Origin: Bacteroidota bacterium
GTDB taxonomy: Bacteria; Bacteroidota; Bacteroidia; UBA7662
Direction of reading: 5' to 3'
DNA length: 39,460 nucleotides
Assembly: GCA_027485465.1 (NCBI GenBank)
Contig: JAIXRA010000107.1
Span: forward strand, 1-39,460
The position numbers and the translations under genes are program-made. Under the pieces are notes generated by a model. It ran no database searches. It saw only the letters and a program-made list of their open reading frames with translations, and had not been told where the DNA came from. This document shows, piece after piece, positions 24,387 through 34,800 of the stretch. Position 1 is the stretch's first letter; each line of letters opens with the position of its first letter.

Positions 24387-24890
24387 ATGAAAAAATTACT
24401 GTCCATCCTGCTTTGTCTAGGCCTTTGGGGAATATCCTGCAAAAAAGAAGACAACCCAGGAAATACCCTGACCCCTGCCCAGACCTATGCCAATCGTTTG
24501 GCTGGTATTTGGGACGTGGACAGTCTGACGTATGCCGCCACTGTTTCGGTCCTGGGGCAGCAGATTCCGGTGAACGGAGGGACCTCCCAAGCCGGCTACA
24601 TTGAATTCATCAACACCCCGTCCAAAGTGGTCAATTATGACATCAAATTCAGGCCCTCCTTGCCGCCCACGATTCCCTTTCCCTTGGATACCGTGCGTTT
24701 GAGTGGCCAAGGCACCTGGACCAACACGGTCGATACCATCACCCTGGTGGATACGAGCAACCAGGTTTACAAATTCAAGGTTCTCTTCAACGGCATGAGC
24801 ACCCAACAGCTGCGCACCGTGGTCACTTACGACGGTGGAACCTTGGGTCAAGTTCCGGTGAGCCTCGAGATGACACTGGGTCGTCGCTGA
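24387..24890 (+). CDS. Small lipoprotein, lipocalin-like
   Basis: 167 residues from ATG 24387. A lipobox GISC gives a lipidated Cys18, followed by two Lys and an acidic stretch, as in surface- or periplasm-facing lipoproteins. The mature part begins with a LAGIWDVDSL motif typical of Bacteroidota lipocalin-like proteins (the GxW of the first strand) and then alternates beta strands rich in Thr and Val. I do not recognise a more precise family or ligand. An in-frame TTG at 24372 lies inside the promoter box and is rejected as start. It is followed after 43 bases by the arginase-like gene. Confidence 0.85.
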   Translation: MKKLLSILLCLGLWGISCKKEDNPGNTLTPAQTYANRLAGIWDVDSLTYAATVSVLGQQIPVNGGTSQAGYIEFINTPSKVVNYDIKFRPSLPPTIPFPLDTVRLSGQGTWTNTVDTITLVDTSNQVYKFKVLFNGMSTQQLRTVVTYDGGTLGQVPVSLEMTLGRR

Positions 24891-24933
24891 TCCAAGGTCT
24901 TTTCGCTTTCGTCTCCGTACCTAGCCTCAGTTC

Positions 24934-26133
24934 ATGAAGGATTTGGATTTTTTTAATCCTCCGGACCCCGCGTTGGTCCCGGATTCATCCGCATACCCGG
25001 CCCATACCCTGGGTCATCAAATCCTTCGCGCTGCGACCCGCCATCATTTGCCAGAGCAACCCTGCATGGTTCTCATTGGCTTGGATGATTACAGGCCTCT
25101 CATGGAGACGCGGCCGGTCCAATCTGGTTTTGATGAGCAACCGGAGAATTGTGTTGTTGGGGCCGACCGTATTCGACAGTTTTTCTATGAATTATCGGTG
25201 GCCGAAGGATTCCCTGTGCTGGCCGATTTGGGGAATATGATACCGGGCCAAAGTCCGGAGGATACCCAATCCGCTTTGGCTTCGGTGACCTCTGAGCTGT
25301 TAGAACAGGGGCATTTCCCTGTTTGGATAGGAGGGCGTTTGGATTTTCTGCGCGGTATTTTTCAGGGCTTTAGCGGGAGAGGCCCCACCGATGTCTCCGT
25401 GATTTCGGCCCGAACGCATTTTCAAACGGGACCCCATGCACCTGCCTATTCGACCGTGCTCCGACAACTGGTTGAGAAGGATTCGACCCACCTGTTTAAT
25501 CTTTCATGTTTGGCATTTCAATCCCATTGGTCCGAGCCCGAAGAAAACGTGCTCTTGGAACAAATGCGTTTTGAACAATTGAGGCTGGGCGCCCTGCGCC
25601 AACACCCCGAAAGGGCCGAACCTCTTTTACGCTCCTCGCATCTCAGTGCATTTAGCCTCAGCGCAGTGCGTTGGTCCGATGCCGATGGCAACCCCATGGG
25701 TGGACCCAACGGGCTGTGGGCCCACGAATTATGCCAGTTATGCCATTACGCAGGTGCCAACGATTTGTTACGAGTCGCCTTTTTCTGTGACTACCAGGCT
25801 TTACCGAATGATCAGGGGACCGGTGCCGCGACCCTTGCACAGGCCTTGTGGTACCTTATCGAAGGTTACAGTCAACGTTGCGATGATGTGCCCAAAATCA
25901 ATTCGCGAAATTTCACCCGTTATACCATGGCCCTGCAGGGTAATCACGAGTTGATTTTTATCAAAAGCCAAAAAAGTGGTCGTTGGTGGCTGGAGGTCAC
26001 TTTGCCGGTTCCCAAGGGCTCCAAGCGTGAACGAGCCCTTTTGGTGCCCTGTACCTACGAGGACTACCTACAGGCTTCCTCGGATGAATTGCCGGATCGG
26101 TGGTGGCGCATTCACCAAAAATATTTGTTGTAA
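24934..26133 (+). CDS. Arginase/formimidoylglutamase-fold protein lacking metal ligands
   Basis: 399 residues. It aligns with the Bacteroidota arginase-like family: SAVRWSDADGN with NGL and the ELCQLCHYAGANDLL region, WYLIEGY, and the C-terminal KSGRWWLEV... LVPCTYEDYL ... PDRWWR. True members bind two Mn ions through GG(D/N)HS, DAHxD and SxDxD. Here the corresponding stretches read IGGRLD (132-137), VISARTH (156-162) and FSLSAVR (240-246), so the His and Asp ligands are gone. Hydrolysis of a guanidino or formimino substrate is therefore unlikely; binding or structural function is inferred. It is convergent with purD. Confidence 0.85.
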   Translation: MKDLDFFNPPDPALVPDSSAYPAHTLGHQILRAATRHHLPEQPCMVLIGLDDYRPLMETRPVQSGFDEQPENCVVGADRIRQFFYELSVAEGFPVLADLGNMIPGQSPEDTQSALASVTSELLEQGHFPVWIGGRLDFLRGIFQGFSGRGPTDVSVISARTHFQTGPHAPAYSTVLRQLVEKDSTHLFNLSCLAFQSHWSEPEENVLLEQMRFEQLRLGALRQHPERAEPLLRSSHLSAFSLSAVRWSDADGNPMGGPNGLWAHELCQLCHYAGANDLLRVAFFCDYQALPNDQGTGAATLAQALWYLIEGYSQRCDDVPKINSRNFTRYTMALQGNHELIFIKSQKSGRWWLEVTLPVPKGSKRERALLVPCTYEDYLQASSDELPDRWWRIHQKYLL

Positions 26134-26135
26134 CT

Positions 26136-26150
26136 CTTTTTGATCAAAAG
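26136..26150. other. Palindrome between convergent genes
   Basis: The exact palindrome TTTTGATCAAAA (26138-26149) lies between the stop codons of the arginase-like gene and purD, 31 bases apart. It could form an AT-rich hairpin usable as a weak bidirectional terminator, but with no GC stem this is uncertain. Confidence 0.25.
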
Positions 26151-26164
26151 GGTTGATGGGCCTG

Positions 26165-27475
26165 CTACAAATCTTGGCCCAAATCCTTCCGACAGAAGGC
26201 TCCTTCAAAGCGAATTTCTTGGGCCAAGGCCAAGCTTCTTCTGGCTGCCTCCTTCAAATCCGCATCCAGTACCGTCGCAGCCACGACGCGTCCCCCCCTG
26301 TTCACACAGTCCGCCCCTTCTCGCTTGGTCCCGGCATGGAATAGCCTTTCGTCTTCGGTATAATCCCTCCCCGTCAAACCAGTCATCGGGAAACCCAATC
26401 GAAGCTCTCCGGGATATCCACCGGAACAGACCACGGTGGTCACCGCAAAACGAGGGTCCACCATCAATTCCATCCCGCTCAATTTTCCTGAGGCTGCAGC
26501 GACCAAAAGTTCCAATAAATCGCTCTGGAGCCGGGGCATGACGGCTTCGGTTTCCGGATCACCCATCCGCACATTGTATTCAATCACCATGGGCTCCTCG
26601 CCCACTTTCATGAGGCCCACAAACAAGAACCCACGGTAATCGACCCCTTCAGACTGCAGACCCTGCAGCGTAGGCTGAACGATGCGTTCTTCGATTCGAC
26701 GCATCAGTTCAGGTGTGGCAAAAGGAGGTGGCGAAACCGCCCCCATGCCCCCTGTATTGAGACCTGTATCCCCTTCGCCCACCCTTTTGTAATCTTTGGC
26801 CGGGGGCAATAAGACATAATCTTGGCCATCGCACAAGGCAAAAACAGAGCATTCGATCCCTTCCAAAAATTCTTCAACCAATACTTTGGCTCCGGCCTCG
26901 CCAAACTTCTGCTCGGTCCAAAACAGCGCCAAAGACTCCAAGGCCTCCTGGGGCGTATCACATATCAGTACGCCTTTGCCCGCAGCCAACCCATCGGCCT
27001 TGAGAACCACCGGCATGGCATGCTGACGAAGATAGGCCTCGGCCTCTTCCCTTTGTTCAGCTCGAAACGTACGGGCTCCAGCGGTGGGAATGCCGTGCCG
27101 CTGCATAAAAGCCTTTGAAAAATCCTTGCTTCCTTCGAGCCTTGCCCCTTCGGCATTGGGACCCACGATTAACAAATCCTGTAACAATGGATGAAGCCGG
27201 CATTGGTCCACCAAGCCATGGACCAGCGGCTCTTCGGGTCCAACCACCAGGAGTTGAATTCCGTTTCGCTGAACAAAACCCGCCAACTGTTCGATGTTAC
27301 GCCAATCCAAGGGTTGGTCAACCGACCAAGCTTCGGTCCCTGCATTGCCCGGATGTACCCAAAGTCGATCGCAACGGGGACTGGCCGAAATAGACTGGGC
27401 CATGGCATGTTCCCGCGCACCGGATCCCAGCAACAAAACGCGGTAAGCATCCAAAAAAACAGGGGGCTCTATCAT
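26165..27475 (-). CDS. purD: Phosphoribosylamine-glycine ligase (GAR synthetase)
   Basis: 436 residues. It joins glycine to phosphoribosylamine with ATP, the second step of purine synthesis. The N-terminal domain starts with VLLLGSGAREHAM; VGPEEPLVHGL, GSKDFSKAFMQRHGIPTA and the ATP-grasp residues VLKADGLAAGKGV, VEEFLEGIECSVFAL and EYNVRMGDPETEAVMPRL follow in order. About ten extra residues precede the first strand. The start ATG overlaps the stop of the DUF4837 gene by four bases (ATGA), so it is coupled to an envelope-protein operon rather than to other pur genes. Confidence 0.97.
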   Translation of the reverse strand: MIEPPVFLDAYRVLLLGSGAREHAMAQSISASPRCDRLWVHPGNAGTEAWSVDQPLDWRNIEQLAGFVQRNGIQLLVVGPEEPLVHGLVDQCRLHPLLQDLLIVGPNAEGARLEGSKDFSKAFMQRHGIPTAGARTFRAEQREEAEAYLRQHAMPVVLKADGLAAGKGVLICDTPQEALESLALFWTEQKFGEAGAKVLVEEFLEGIECSVFALCDGQDYVLLPPAKDYKRVGEGDTGLNTGGMGAVSPPPFATPELMRRIEERIVQPTLQGLQSEGVDYRGFLFVGLMKVGEEPMVIEYNVRMGDPETEAVMPRLQSDLLELLVAAASGKLSGMELMVDPRFAVTTVVCSGGYPGELRLGFPMTGLTGRDYTEDERLFHAGTKREGADCVNRGGRVVAATVLDADLKEAARRSLALAQEIRFEGAFCRKDLGQDL

Positions 27476-28539
27476 GGTTTCATCGATTGATCACGCTGGA
27501 CCATGGAATCCGCACAAGTCAGGCTCAAGGATTCCAATTCCCGAAGCCAAGCACGCTTGGGCTCGTTGGGGTTGTACACAAAAACTTCGCTGTGCAGGCG
27601 GTCTTTTCCGGAATTCCAGGTATGATGAACAAAAGGCCCACCCATAAAATCACCATGCATCGTCCAAAGGCCTCGAATTTCCACCACAGGCGATCCCGCT
27701 TTGGGGCCCAAAGGGAGGGAGCGCTGACGAGTGGGCACCAGCCGCTCGGTTTGGTAATACGACCCAGGGCTAGGACCTGGCAGGGTTCTTTGAAGCAAGG
27801 AATCTCGAAAAATCGGTGCTACCAAAGGAAGATCGGCGGCGTATTTGACTCTCCACAGACACCAATTCATGGTTCCATTGGGTATTTCACGACTCAACCA
27901 AACCCAGTCGCGCTTCAAAGAGCGTATTCGGTAATCCCCCGGTAACGCAGAAAGGCTGAACCCTAAACTGTCTTTGATTAATGCAATCAGGGTATCCGCA
28001 CGGCTCAATCGACCAACTCGATCCATGATCAAGCGTTGATCCAATTGTCTCAATCGATCAAGCAAAGGAGATGTTGGGGGATCAAGAAAAGCAAACAAGG
28101 TGGCGGTATCCCGATAAACCAGCCAAACCTCGGACTGTGGAAACGCCCTTGGATGTCGTACGACCCCCAGGTAAATCCCTTGGGCGGCCAGCGACTGGGC
28201 CGAAGCGGTTCGGAGTTCTTTGGGCAAGGAACCTTGTTGCTCTGCCGAACGCAGTCGCAAAATCAGGCGATGACGATCCTTGAATTTATTGGCCCCCAAA
28301 TCCTGGGTGGGCAGAAGCCTGAACCAAGGCTCGGGCTGAGGCAATCCGTATTGTTCCGCGGATAACGCTTTGCGAAGACGACGACCGGTTTCCCCCTGCC
28401 ATTCCTCGGGACGGCAATCCAACATGATTTCGGCAACGGCACCCAAAGAATCCGGTTGCAGACCCTGTTGATCACAAGACCCCATCAGCAACAAAACCAA
28501 CAGGCCACCCCCGAAACGCCCTATGCCTTGCCTCACCAT
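27472..28539 (-). CDS. DUF4837 lipoprotein
   Basis: 355 residues from the ATG at 28539; a GTG five codons upstream is the alternative. The lipobox LMGSC puts the lipidated Cys at 22. The mature protein matches DUF4837, a Bacteroidota-only family: an EEWQGETGRRLRKAL region after the first strand, GLPQPEPWF, and near the end RGLWTMHGDFMGGPFVHHT and VFVYNPNEPKRAWLRELE. Function is unknown. It lies 19 bases after the lytic transglycosylase gene and is coupled to purD. Its association with a wall hydrolase suggests an envelope role (inference). Confidence 0.9.
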   Translation of the reverse strand: MVRQGIGRFGGGLLVLLLMGSCDQQGLQPDSLGAVAEIMLDCRPEEWQGETGRRLRKALSAEQYGLPQPEPWFRLLPTQDLGANKFKDRHRLILRLRSAEQQGSLPKELRTASAQSLAAQGIYLGVVRHPRAFPQSEVWLVYRDTATLFAFLDPPTSPLLDRLRQLDQRLIMDRVGRLSRADTLIALIKDSLGFSLSALPGDYRIRSLKRDWVWLSREIPNGTMNWCLWRVKYAADLPLVAPIFRDSLLQRTLPGPSPGSYYQTERLVPTRQRSLPLGPKAGSPVVEIRGLWTMHGDFMGGPFVHHTWNSGKDRLHSEVFVYNPNEPKRAWLRELESLSLTCADSMVQRDQSMKP

Positions 28540-28558
28540 GGTTCTCGGGAACACAAAA

Positions 28559-30142
28559 TCAGCCTCGCTGAATTTTGAGAACCATCCCGGGGGTCAATTT
28601 ACTGGACGACGAGAGGTTGTTATGCTTCATCAAATCGGCCACCGTAACGCCATCAAATTTTTTGGAAATGGACCAAAGGGTGTCGCCTTGACGAACCCGA
28701 TAAGAACGTCCTTCTTTGTTGATGCGATCAACCGGGGTAGGCGCAGCCGCCTGAACAACCGATGTATCCCGTTTGATTTCTGCTGGTGCGGCGGCCAATT
28801 CAGCAGAAGCGCGTACGCTGTCCTCCACCGCTGGCAATGAACCACCCAATCGTTGCACCTTCAATCGCTGACCAGCCTGCAATTGATTGGATCTTAAGTT
28901 ATTGATTCGGCGTAATTCGGAAACCGATGTACGGTATTGACTCGCTAAACGTCCCAAATTATCTCCTTTTTGGACCCGGTGGTACTTCCAAGTGGCGTAG
29001 GGTATATTGGCCGAATCCGGCGTAGCCAATCGGTTGGTGGCTTCGCGGGCTTGTTCGGCCAAGGCCTTGGACTGGGTCAACTCGTAGAGATACGCCAGGT
29101 AAACCGGTCTTTTCTTTTCGAACTCGGGCGCAAGGCGTGCCGGGATATGGAGCGTGTATTCAGGGTAACCGGCCGGTACAAATTTCTGCTTGAGCTGAGG
29201 ATTCATCAAGGCCAGCATGTCGGCGTCCATGCCTATCATTTGAGCAAAATAGCTCAGCGGCAGGGGACCCTGTACCGCGACGGTATCCGTTTCCAGAGGC
29301 AATGCAACCTGGGCAAAAGGCTGCAAATTGTGTTCTGCGGGATAGGTCATCAAATACGTGACCGCAATAAAGGCCGGAACATAACCCCTGGTCTCCGCGG
29401 GTAAATAAGGCATGATTTCCCAAAAGGTTGTTTTGCCCCCCGAGCGCCGAATGGCCTTGTTCACATTGCCAGGCCCGCAATTGTAAGCCGCCAAAACCAA
29501 CAACCAATCGTTGTAGGTATAATATAAATCCTTCATGAAGCGACAAGCAGCATCGCTGGCCAAGTAGGGGTCCCGCCGCTCATCAGAATAAAAATTGACT
29601 TTGAGGCCGTACTGCATCCCGGTCCTGTACATGAATTGCCAAAGACCCGATGCCCCGACCCGGCTAACAGCCGAGGGATTCAAGGCAGATTCCACCACGG
29701 CCAAGTGCTTGAGTTGGTGAGGCATGTTATGGCGCTCTAGGGCCGCCTCAAAAACCGGGTAGTAGTATTTGCTCAACGCCAAAACCCTTTCGGTCAGGGC
29801 CTTTTTGCGAATGCCATACATTTCGATAAAGCCCCTTACATACGAATTGTTCCGCATCGGTATGGGCGATTGAATTTGACGCATCCGAAAGGAAATCACC
29901 GAATCCGAAAGCGGTGGGATATAATCGGGAGCATACCCGTATTTGTTAGGAAGGCGGGGTTGTCCCGTATGATCTTTTTTGAAAAAACGCAGCGAAACGA
30001 CACTGTCCAATTGACGAACAATGGCTTCGTTGGCCAAATCAAAAGGAGAGCGGTTTCCCGGATCGGAGGAGGAAACGGTTTGAGCTTGCAGATTTTGGAC
30101 TGCAAGCAAACCCATAAAAATCCAAAGAAAGGCCTTGTTCAT
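28559..30142 (-). CDS. mltD: LysM-containing membrane-bound-type lytic transglycosylase (MltD-like)
   Basis: 527 residues. Signal peptide 1-20 (cleavage at LQAQ), no lipobox. The lysozyme-like SLT domain lies at about 110-270 with catalytic Glu151 (AVVESALNP), then SRVGASGLWQFM, AAYNCGPGNVN and the RGYVPAFIAVTY helix. Two LysM domains bind peptidoglycan at about 387-430 (HRVQKGDNLGRLA) and 480-525 (YRVRQGDTLWSIS). The enzyme cleaves glycan strands with formation of anhydro-MurNAc ends during wall turnover. Its start overlaps the gatA stop by four bases. Confidence 0.96.
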   Translation of the reverse strand: MNKAFLWIFMGLLAVQNLQAQTVSSSDPGNRSPFDLANEAIVRQLDSVVSLRFFKKDHTGQPRLPNKYGYAPDYIPPLSDSVISFRMRQIQSPIPMRNNSYVRGFIEMYGIRKKALTERVLALSKYYYPVFEAALERHNMPHQLKHLAVVESALNPSAVSRVGASGLWQFMYRTGMQYGLKVNFYSDERRDPYLASDAACRFMKDLYYTYNDWLLVLAAYNCGPGNVNKAIRRSGGKTTFWEIMPYLPAETRGYVPAFIAVTYLMTYPAEHNLQPFAQVALPLETDTVAVQGPLPLSYFAQMIGMDADMLALMNPQLKQKFVPAGYPEYTLHIPARLAPEFEKKRPVYLAYLYELTQSKALAEQAREATNRLATPDSANIPYATWKYHRVQKGDNLGRLASQYRTSVSELRRINNLRSNQLQAGQRLKVQRLGGSLPAVEDSVRASAELAAAPAEIKRDTSVVQAAAPTPVDRINKEGRSYRVRQGDTLWSISKKFDGVTVADLMKHNNLSSSSKLTPGMVLKIQRG

Positions 30143-31575
30143 AAAGGTTGAATGTTTGGAACCAACGCTTGTAGGCGCCCGGTTATTTCAAAAAGAGCCG
30201 CTTCCCCAAAGGAAGGACCCATGAACTGTAATCCCAAAGGCATACCGTTGGTATCGGGACCAAAAGGAATCGAAAGGGCGGGTAGGCCGGTTAGATTGGC
30301 CAAAACGGTGAATTGATCCTCGAGGTACATGGCCAGGGGGTCGCTGCTTTTTTCGCCCAAACGAAAAGCAGAGCCTGCGGTGGTGGGCAAAACAAAGGCA
30401 TCGCATGATTCAAAGACCTGATCAAAACGATCTTTCAACTGACGGCGTACCTTCTGGGCTTTGGCATAATAGGCGTCGTAATAGCCTTCACTCAACACAA
30501 ACGTCCCCAAAAGTATGCGACGCTGAACCTCGGGTCCAAAACCCTGAGACCTGGATTTTTTGAGGGTCGTTTCCAAGGAATGGGCCTCCGGAGACCGGTA
30601 TCCATAATGCATCCCAGCATAGCGACTCAGGTTGGAAGACGCTTCGGCGGTTGCCAAAATATAGTAAACTGGGATGGCGCATTCCAGCCCTTGCACCGAG
30701 CAGGGCACCAAGGTGTGTCCCGCTTCTTCCCAAGTTTTCATAGCCTCCTGCATTCGTTGGCGCCAAACCGGGCTCAATGCAGGGTTTTCCAACCATTCGG
30801 GGCTGTATCCCAAACGGTATGGACCGTTCGAAGAGGAGGTATTCAGGGGCTCGCCGGGGCTCGCCGTGCACGTTGCGTCATGGTCGTCAGCCCCCGATAT
30901 GCAAGAGAGCAGTGTAACGGCATCTTCGAGGTGCTCCCCAAAAACCCCTACTTGATCAAAAGAAGAACCGAAGGCCACAATCCCGTGCCGTGATACCCTT
31001 CCGTAGGTGGGTTTGATCCCCACCAAACCACAATACGACGCTGGTTGTCGAACCGAACCGCCGGTATCCGTTCCCAAGCTCAAATGGCACCCTCCAAAAG
31101 CCACCGCAGCAGCCGATCCACCTGAAGAACCACCGGGAACACGATCAGGATCCAGCGGGTTGCGGACCGGACCAAAGGCGGAATTTTCGTTAGAGGACCC
31201 CATCGCAAATTCGTCGCAATTCAAACGACCAATGATGACCGCTCCTGCCTCTTCCAAGCGCTCGACAACTGTTGCTGAATACAGCGAAACAAAACCTTCG
31301 AGAATATGTGAGCCTGCGGTTAGACGATGGTTTTTGTAACAAATGTTATCTTTGACCCCGACCACCACCCCGGTGAGCGGAGCTAAATCACCGCCAAAAC
31401 CCTGGGCATCCAAGGCATCCGCCTTAGCCAAAGCCTCTTCGGCGTAAACTTCCAAGAAGGCACCGTAGGATTCATACCTGTGAATTCTTTCCAAACAGGC
31501 AAGCACTTCGGCCCGAACGGTTTGTAGGCCCGAACGAAGACGATCGTGATAACATTGAATACCATCAAAAATCAA
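30139..31575 (-). CDS. gatA: Aspartyl/glutamyl-tRNA amidotransferase subunit A
   Basis: 478 residues from a TTG at 31575, which gives the family's usual length and lies just after the tatA stop; the frame is open further upstream but there it runs through tatA. It is the amidase of GatCAB, releasing ammonia from glutamine to convert Glu-tRNA(Gln) to Gln-tRNA(Gln). The Ser-cisSer-Lys triad is present with a constant offset from S. aureus GatA: Lys75 (GVKDN), Ser150 (GGSSGGS) and Ser174 (DTGGSVRQPA). gatB and gatC are not in the window. Coupled to mltD by a four-base overlap and 19 bases after tatA. Confidence 0.95.
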   Translation of the reverse strand: MIFDGIQCYHDRLRSGLQTVRAEVLACLERIHRYESYGAFLEVYAEEALAKADALDAQGFGGDLAPLTGVVVGVKDNICYKNHRLTAGSHILEGFVSLYSATVVERLEEAGAVIIGRLNCDEFAMGSSNENSAFGPVRNPLDPDRVPGGSSGGSAAAVAFGGCHLSLGTDTGGSVRQPASYCGLVGIKPTYGRVSRHGIVAFGSSFDQVGVFGEHLEDAVTLLSCISGADDHDATCTASPGEPLNTSSSNGPYRLGYSPEWLENPALSPVWRQRMQEAMKTWEEAGHTLVPCSVQGLECAIPVYYILATAEASSNLSRYAGMHYGYRSPEAHSLETTLKKSRSQGFGPEVQRRILLGTFVLSEGYYDAYYAKAQKVRRQLKDRFDQVFESCDAFVLPTTAGSAFRLGEKSSDPLAMYLEDQFTVLANLTGLPALSIPFGPDTNGMPLGLQFMGPSFGEAALFEITGRLQALVPNIQPL

Positions 31576-31594
31576 ACCTGATTCTTTAGGGGGT

Positions 31595-31816
31595 TCAGGA
31601 ACGGTTCTCGCTGCGAGTTTCGGTCTCCTTCTCGATTTCTTTGCGAATACCGGAGGAAGCGTCTTTGAATTCCCGTATACCCTTGCCCAAACCGCGGGCA
31701 AGTTCAGGAATACGTTTGGCCCCAAACAGCAAGAGCACCACCGCAAAAATCAGGATTAATTCTCCGGTGCTTAGGTTCCCCAGGAGCAGAAACAAAGGGG
31801 TCGTATCAGCATTCAT
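31595..31816 (-). CDS. tatA: Sec-independent translocase protein TatA/E
   Basis: 73 residues from ATG 31816. One N-terminal membrane helix (about 16-33, GELILIFAVVLLLFGA), then the FGxxK hinge (FGAKRIPELARGLGKGIREF), an amphipathic helix and a charged tail: the complete TatA layout. It forms the pore-like oligomer that exports folded proteins with TatC, whose gene is not here. The reading frame extends upstream but only in the ATG-proximal part is it TatA-like. Located 83 bases after the barrel-protein gene and 19 before gatA. Confidence 0.93.
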   Translation of the reverse strand: MNADTTPLFLLLGNLSTGELILIFAVVLLLFGAKRIPELARGLGKGIREFKDASSGIRKEIEKETETRSENRS

Positions 31817-31899
31817 GGCAAAACAGGGTTTAGGACAATTCACAAAGATAGCCCAAGCCACCCCAACTGCACCTTCGAACCGCCTTGGGAGGCCAAAAA

Positions 31900-34800
31900 T
31901 CAAAAATCCAAGCCCAAAGACAGCACCCAAGTTGGGGCCAAGCGAACCCGGTTTTCCAGGGCCCTGGCCCTATCCAAACGGATTGAATAACCCAAAAGAT
32001 GGGCACGTACCCCAACGCCGTAGGACCAAAGCAACGGTGAAAGTTGGCGATCAAACCGAACGCGCACCGGGTCCCTGTTAATTTGTGTTGGGAAAAGCGT
32101 GCTATCTGTTTTTAGGAAACCACCCGGTTTCCAAGCTGTTCCGGCATCCAAAAATGCAGCGAGCTGAAAATTCCTCCAAAACTCAGAGCCCACCGGAACA
32201 GCCGCACGCATGGCCGCCGGAATCCAGCGCACTTCGGTGCCCGCACCCATAAACGAAGACCCGTTCATGGTATTGATGGGAAGACCACGGACCGGCGCTG
32301 CCAAACCGTTCAGCAAGACCCGATTTGAAGACGGAACCGGCATGTCCCCGTTGATCCGAGGCATCAGCCATTGCTCCATGCCACCTACCATATAATTGGC
32401 ACGCAAAGCGCCCGTTGAATGCTGAAAAGCCAAGCGGCTCGCCCAGACCATTCCTCCCATAAGTGGCTGATATGCACGTGCATCCAAACCAAATAGCGCC
32501 CCAGAACCGCTCGTTGTCCCGGAGCTTAAATAAAATTCATGAAAGACTTTGGCCCGGTAGCCTTTCCACAGAGCCCCGGAGGAACGACGACTTCGATCGG
32601 TCATCCATTCCAATCGAAGACCCGTCATTTGATGACGTATACTCCCGTTGTCTTTGGGAAAATCCGGGTTCAAAGGAAGATTTTCACGCGATAACACAGA
32701 ACCAAACGTCGCCGAAACCCCGGAGTAAACCCCCAATGGCCGGGTCATGGACCCATAAACCTCCCAAACCTGCGCTGGATTAACCGAACCCGATCCGCCA
32801 CCAAAACCGCCCCCGGTAGGTAGGCTGGCAGGGAGTTTGGAATAAACGCCCATCAAACGCCAATCGATCAAGCCGCTCAAGTTCTCGTAAAGCAAATACG
32901 ATTGAAAATCAGACAACGACTGAAGAATCATCAAGCCGGCAGAAAGGTTGTGGTCCTCGGGCAAATCCGATAAACCAACCCTCACCACGGCACCGGGTCT
33001 GGCAAGCAATGTATGCATACGGCTCGCGGACAGAAGGGGCATTCGGCCCTGCAACAAAGTGCTTCCAGCCTGGAGACTCACATGGTCAATGGAGGAGGCC
33101 TTGACATAGGGGCTGGATTTGAGGACTGTCGATGTTGATTTGGGCTTGGCCGCAAACAGGGTCGACGCGATTCGAGCAATGGTATTGGGTTCAAAACCGG
33201 GCAACCAATCCCCACCGGTATGATCCGGAAGCAGGGGCCGCGCCTCTTCGCCCACCGATCGAATCGGACCCAACAAGCCCAGATTGGCGGGTCGAACTTC
33301 GTCCAAGGCCAGCCTTGAACCAGCGCCCTCTCCATGCAATCGCTCCCTTTCCTGACGACGCCAGGCCGTTACCGGTAAATCATCGTCCTTCAACGAACCG
33401 GGTACCCAACGGGTGGTGTCCACTTTGTCTCGCAATGCCAAAACCAGCGGGTTGGGACGGGGGTCAGGTCCCATCAAAAGTCCGGTCGTCAAGGCCCCCC
33501 CTTCATGCCAACGAAGACTCGTGGCCGTGGGTGCCAGCGGTGTCCCACCAAGGTTAGGCCCCTCCCAAGTCCCCCGGTAACGAATGAGGTAGCCGGTTCG
33601 ATCGGACAGCCAAATCAAAGTCCCTCCACCCAATGGCAAGGGGGATGAAATCGCTTCGGTATCCACGCCCAAGAGGATTTGCGGACGGCTGCCGAGGGCT
33701 CGATCCAAGCGAAGCAAGCCATTCCAGCGACCCCTGGATCCCATACCGTCCTGGGCCTCCACCCCGTAAGGGAGCCTAGCGGCATAAACCAAGGACTGAG
33801 AACCGGGTACAAAACGGACATCGTATTTCTCCAGGCTATCGGCCCACAAGAGAGCTGGATTGGCCGTCGGCGATGACCAAGTCCAAAGCCCGGAACGTCC
33901 TTTGGAGCGGGCACAAGCCGCCAAGGTTTTGCCGTCCGGCGACCAATCAAGGGATTGGATGACCTCTATACCGCGCACAGGACGCTCCTCCACCATCCAA
34001 TCCTGCTCGCTATTGCGGCTAAACACCATCCACCGAGGGCCTTGGGGCCCTGCCATGACCACCACCAACCGATTGCCGCCGGGGTGCCAAGCCATTTTGG
34101 GATAATCCTCGACCGCCGGAGGCCCACAAGGCGGGCTTTTGTACAAACGCGTTGTCTCCTTGGTGCTTCGATCGTAGGTGTAGATGGAAATGCGACCCCG
34201 GTGGTACGCCCCAAAGGCCAAGTGACGACCTCGGGCGTCCGACCGGACTGGACCCAGCCGGCCATAGGTTTTGCCTGCCAGAGAAAGGACATCTTTGGCG
34301 GAGACCAAAGACACCGAATCCACCGCGATTTCTTTTCGGCAATCCACCAAAAGGCTCCGAACAAACGTTCCGTAAGTGACCGTATTGAGGGAGCGAAAAG
34401 CCGACTGCACCTGCCGATGAGAACGGGCCATCCCCAAGAGCCGTGCAGTTCCACCCAGGCCGTTCACCTGGGCATAGCGATGCCAAAACAACACACCGGC
34501 TAAATCCGGTCGGCTTCGAACCAACTCTCCAAAACCAGCCCTGGGTCGTTGGACCAACCAAGCCCTCAGTTCTCGATCCATGGCCCCTTTCCATCCAGCG
34601 CCCCGGTAACGGGCATATCCATCCGTAAACCAAGAAGGCAAAACCAACAGGGCCTGGTTTTGAATCCTTTGCCAAGAATTACCGCCGTAGAGGATTTCTG
34701 CAACCAAAACACGTACGATTCCCTCCCGGATTTGCTCGACCATTTCTTCGGTAGAGCAAGACACATAAACCGGGACCTTGTTACCGGGAGCCGGAAAATT

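Noticed and set aside
30139-31746. Longer gatA reading frame starting at 31746
   Set aside because: The extra 57 codons run through the whole 3' half of tatA in another frame and do not resemble a GatA N-terminus. The TTG at 31575 gives normal length and the expected catalytic-residue offset.
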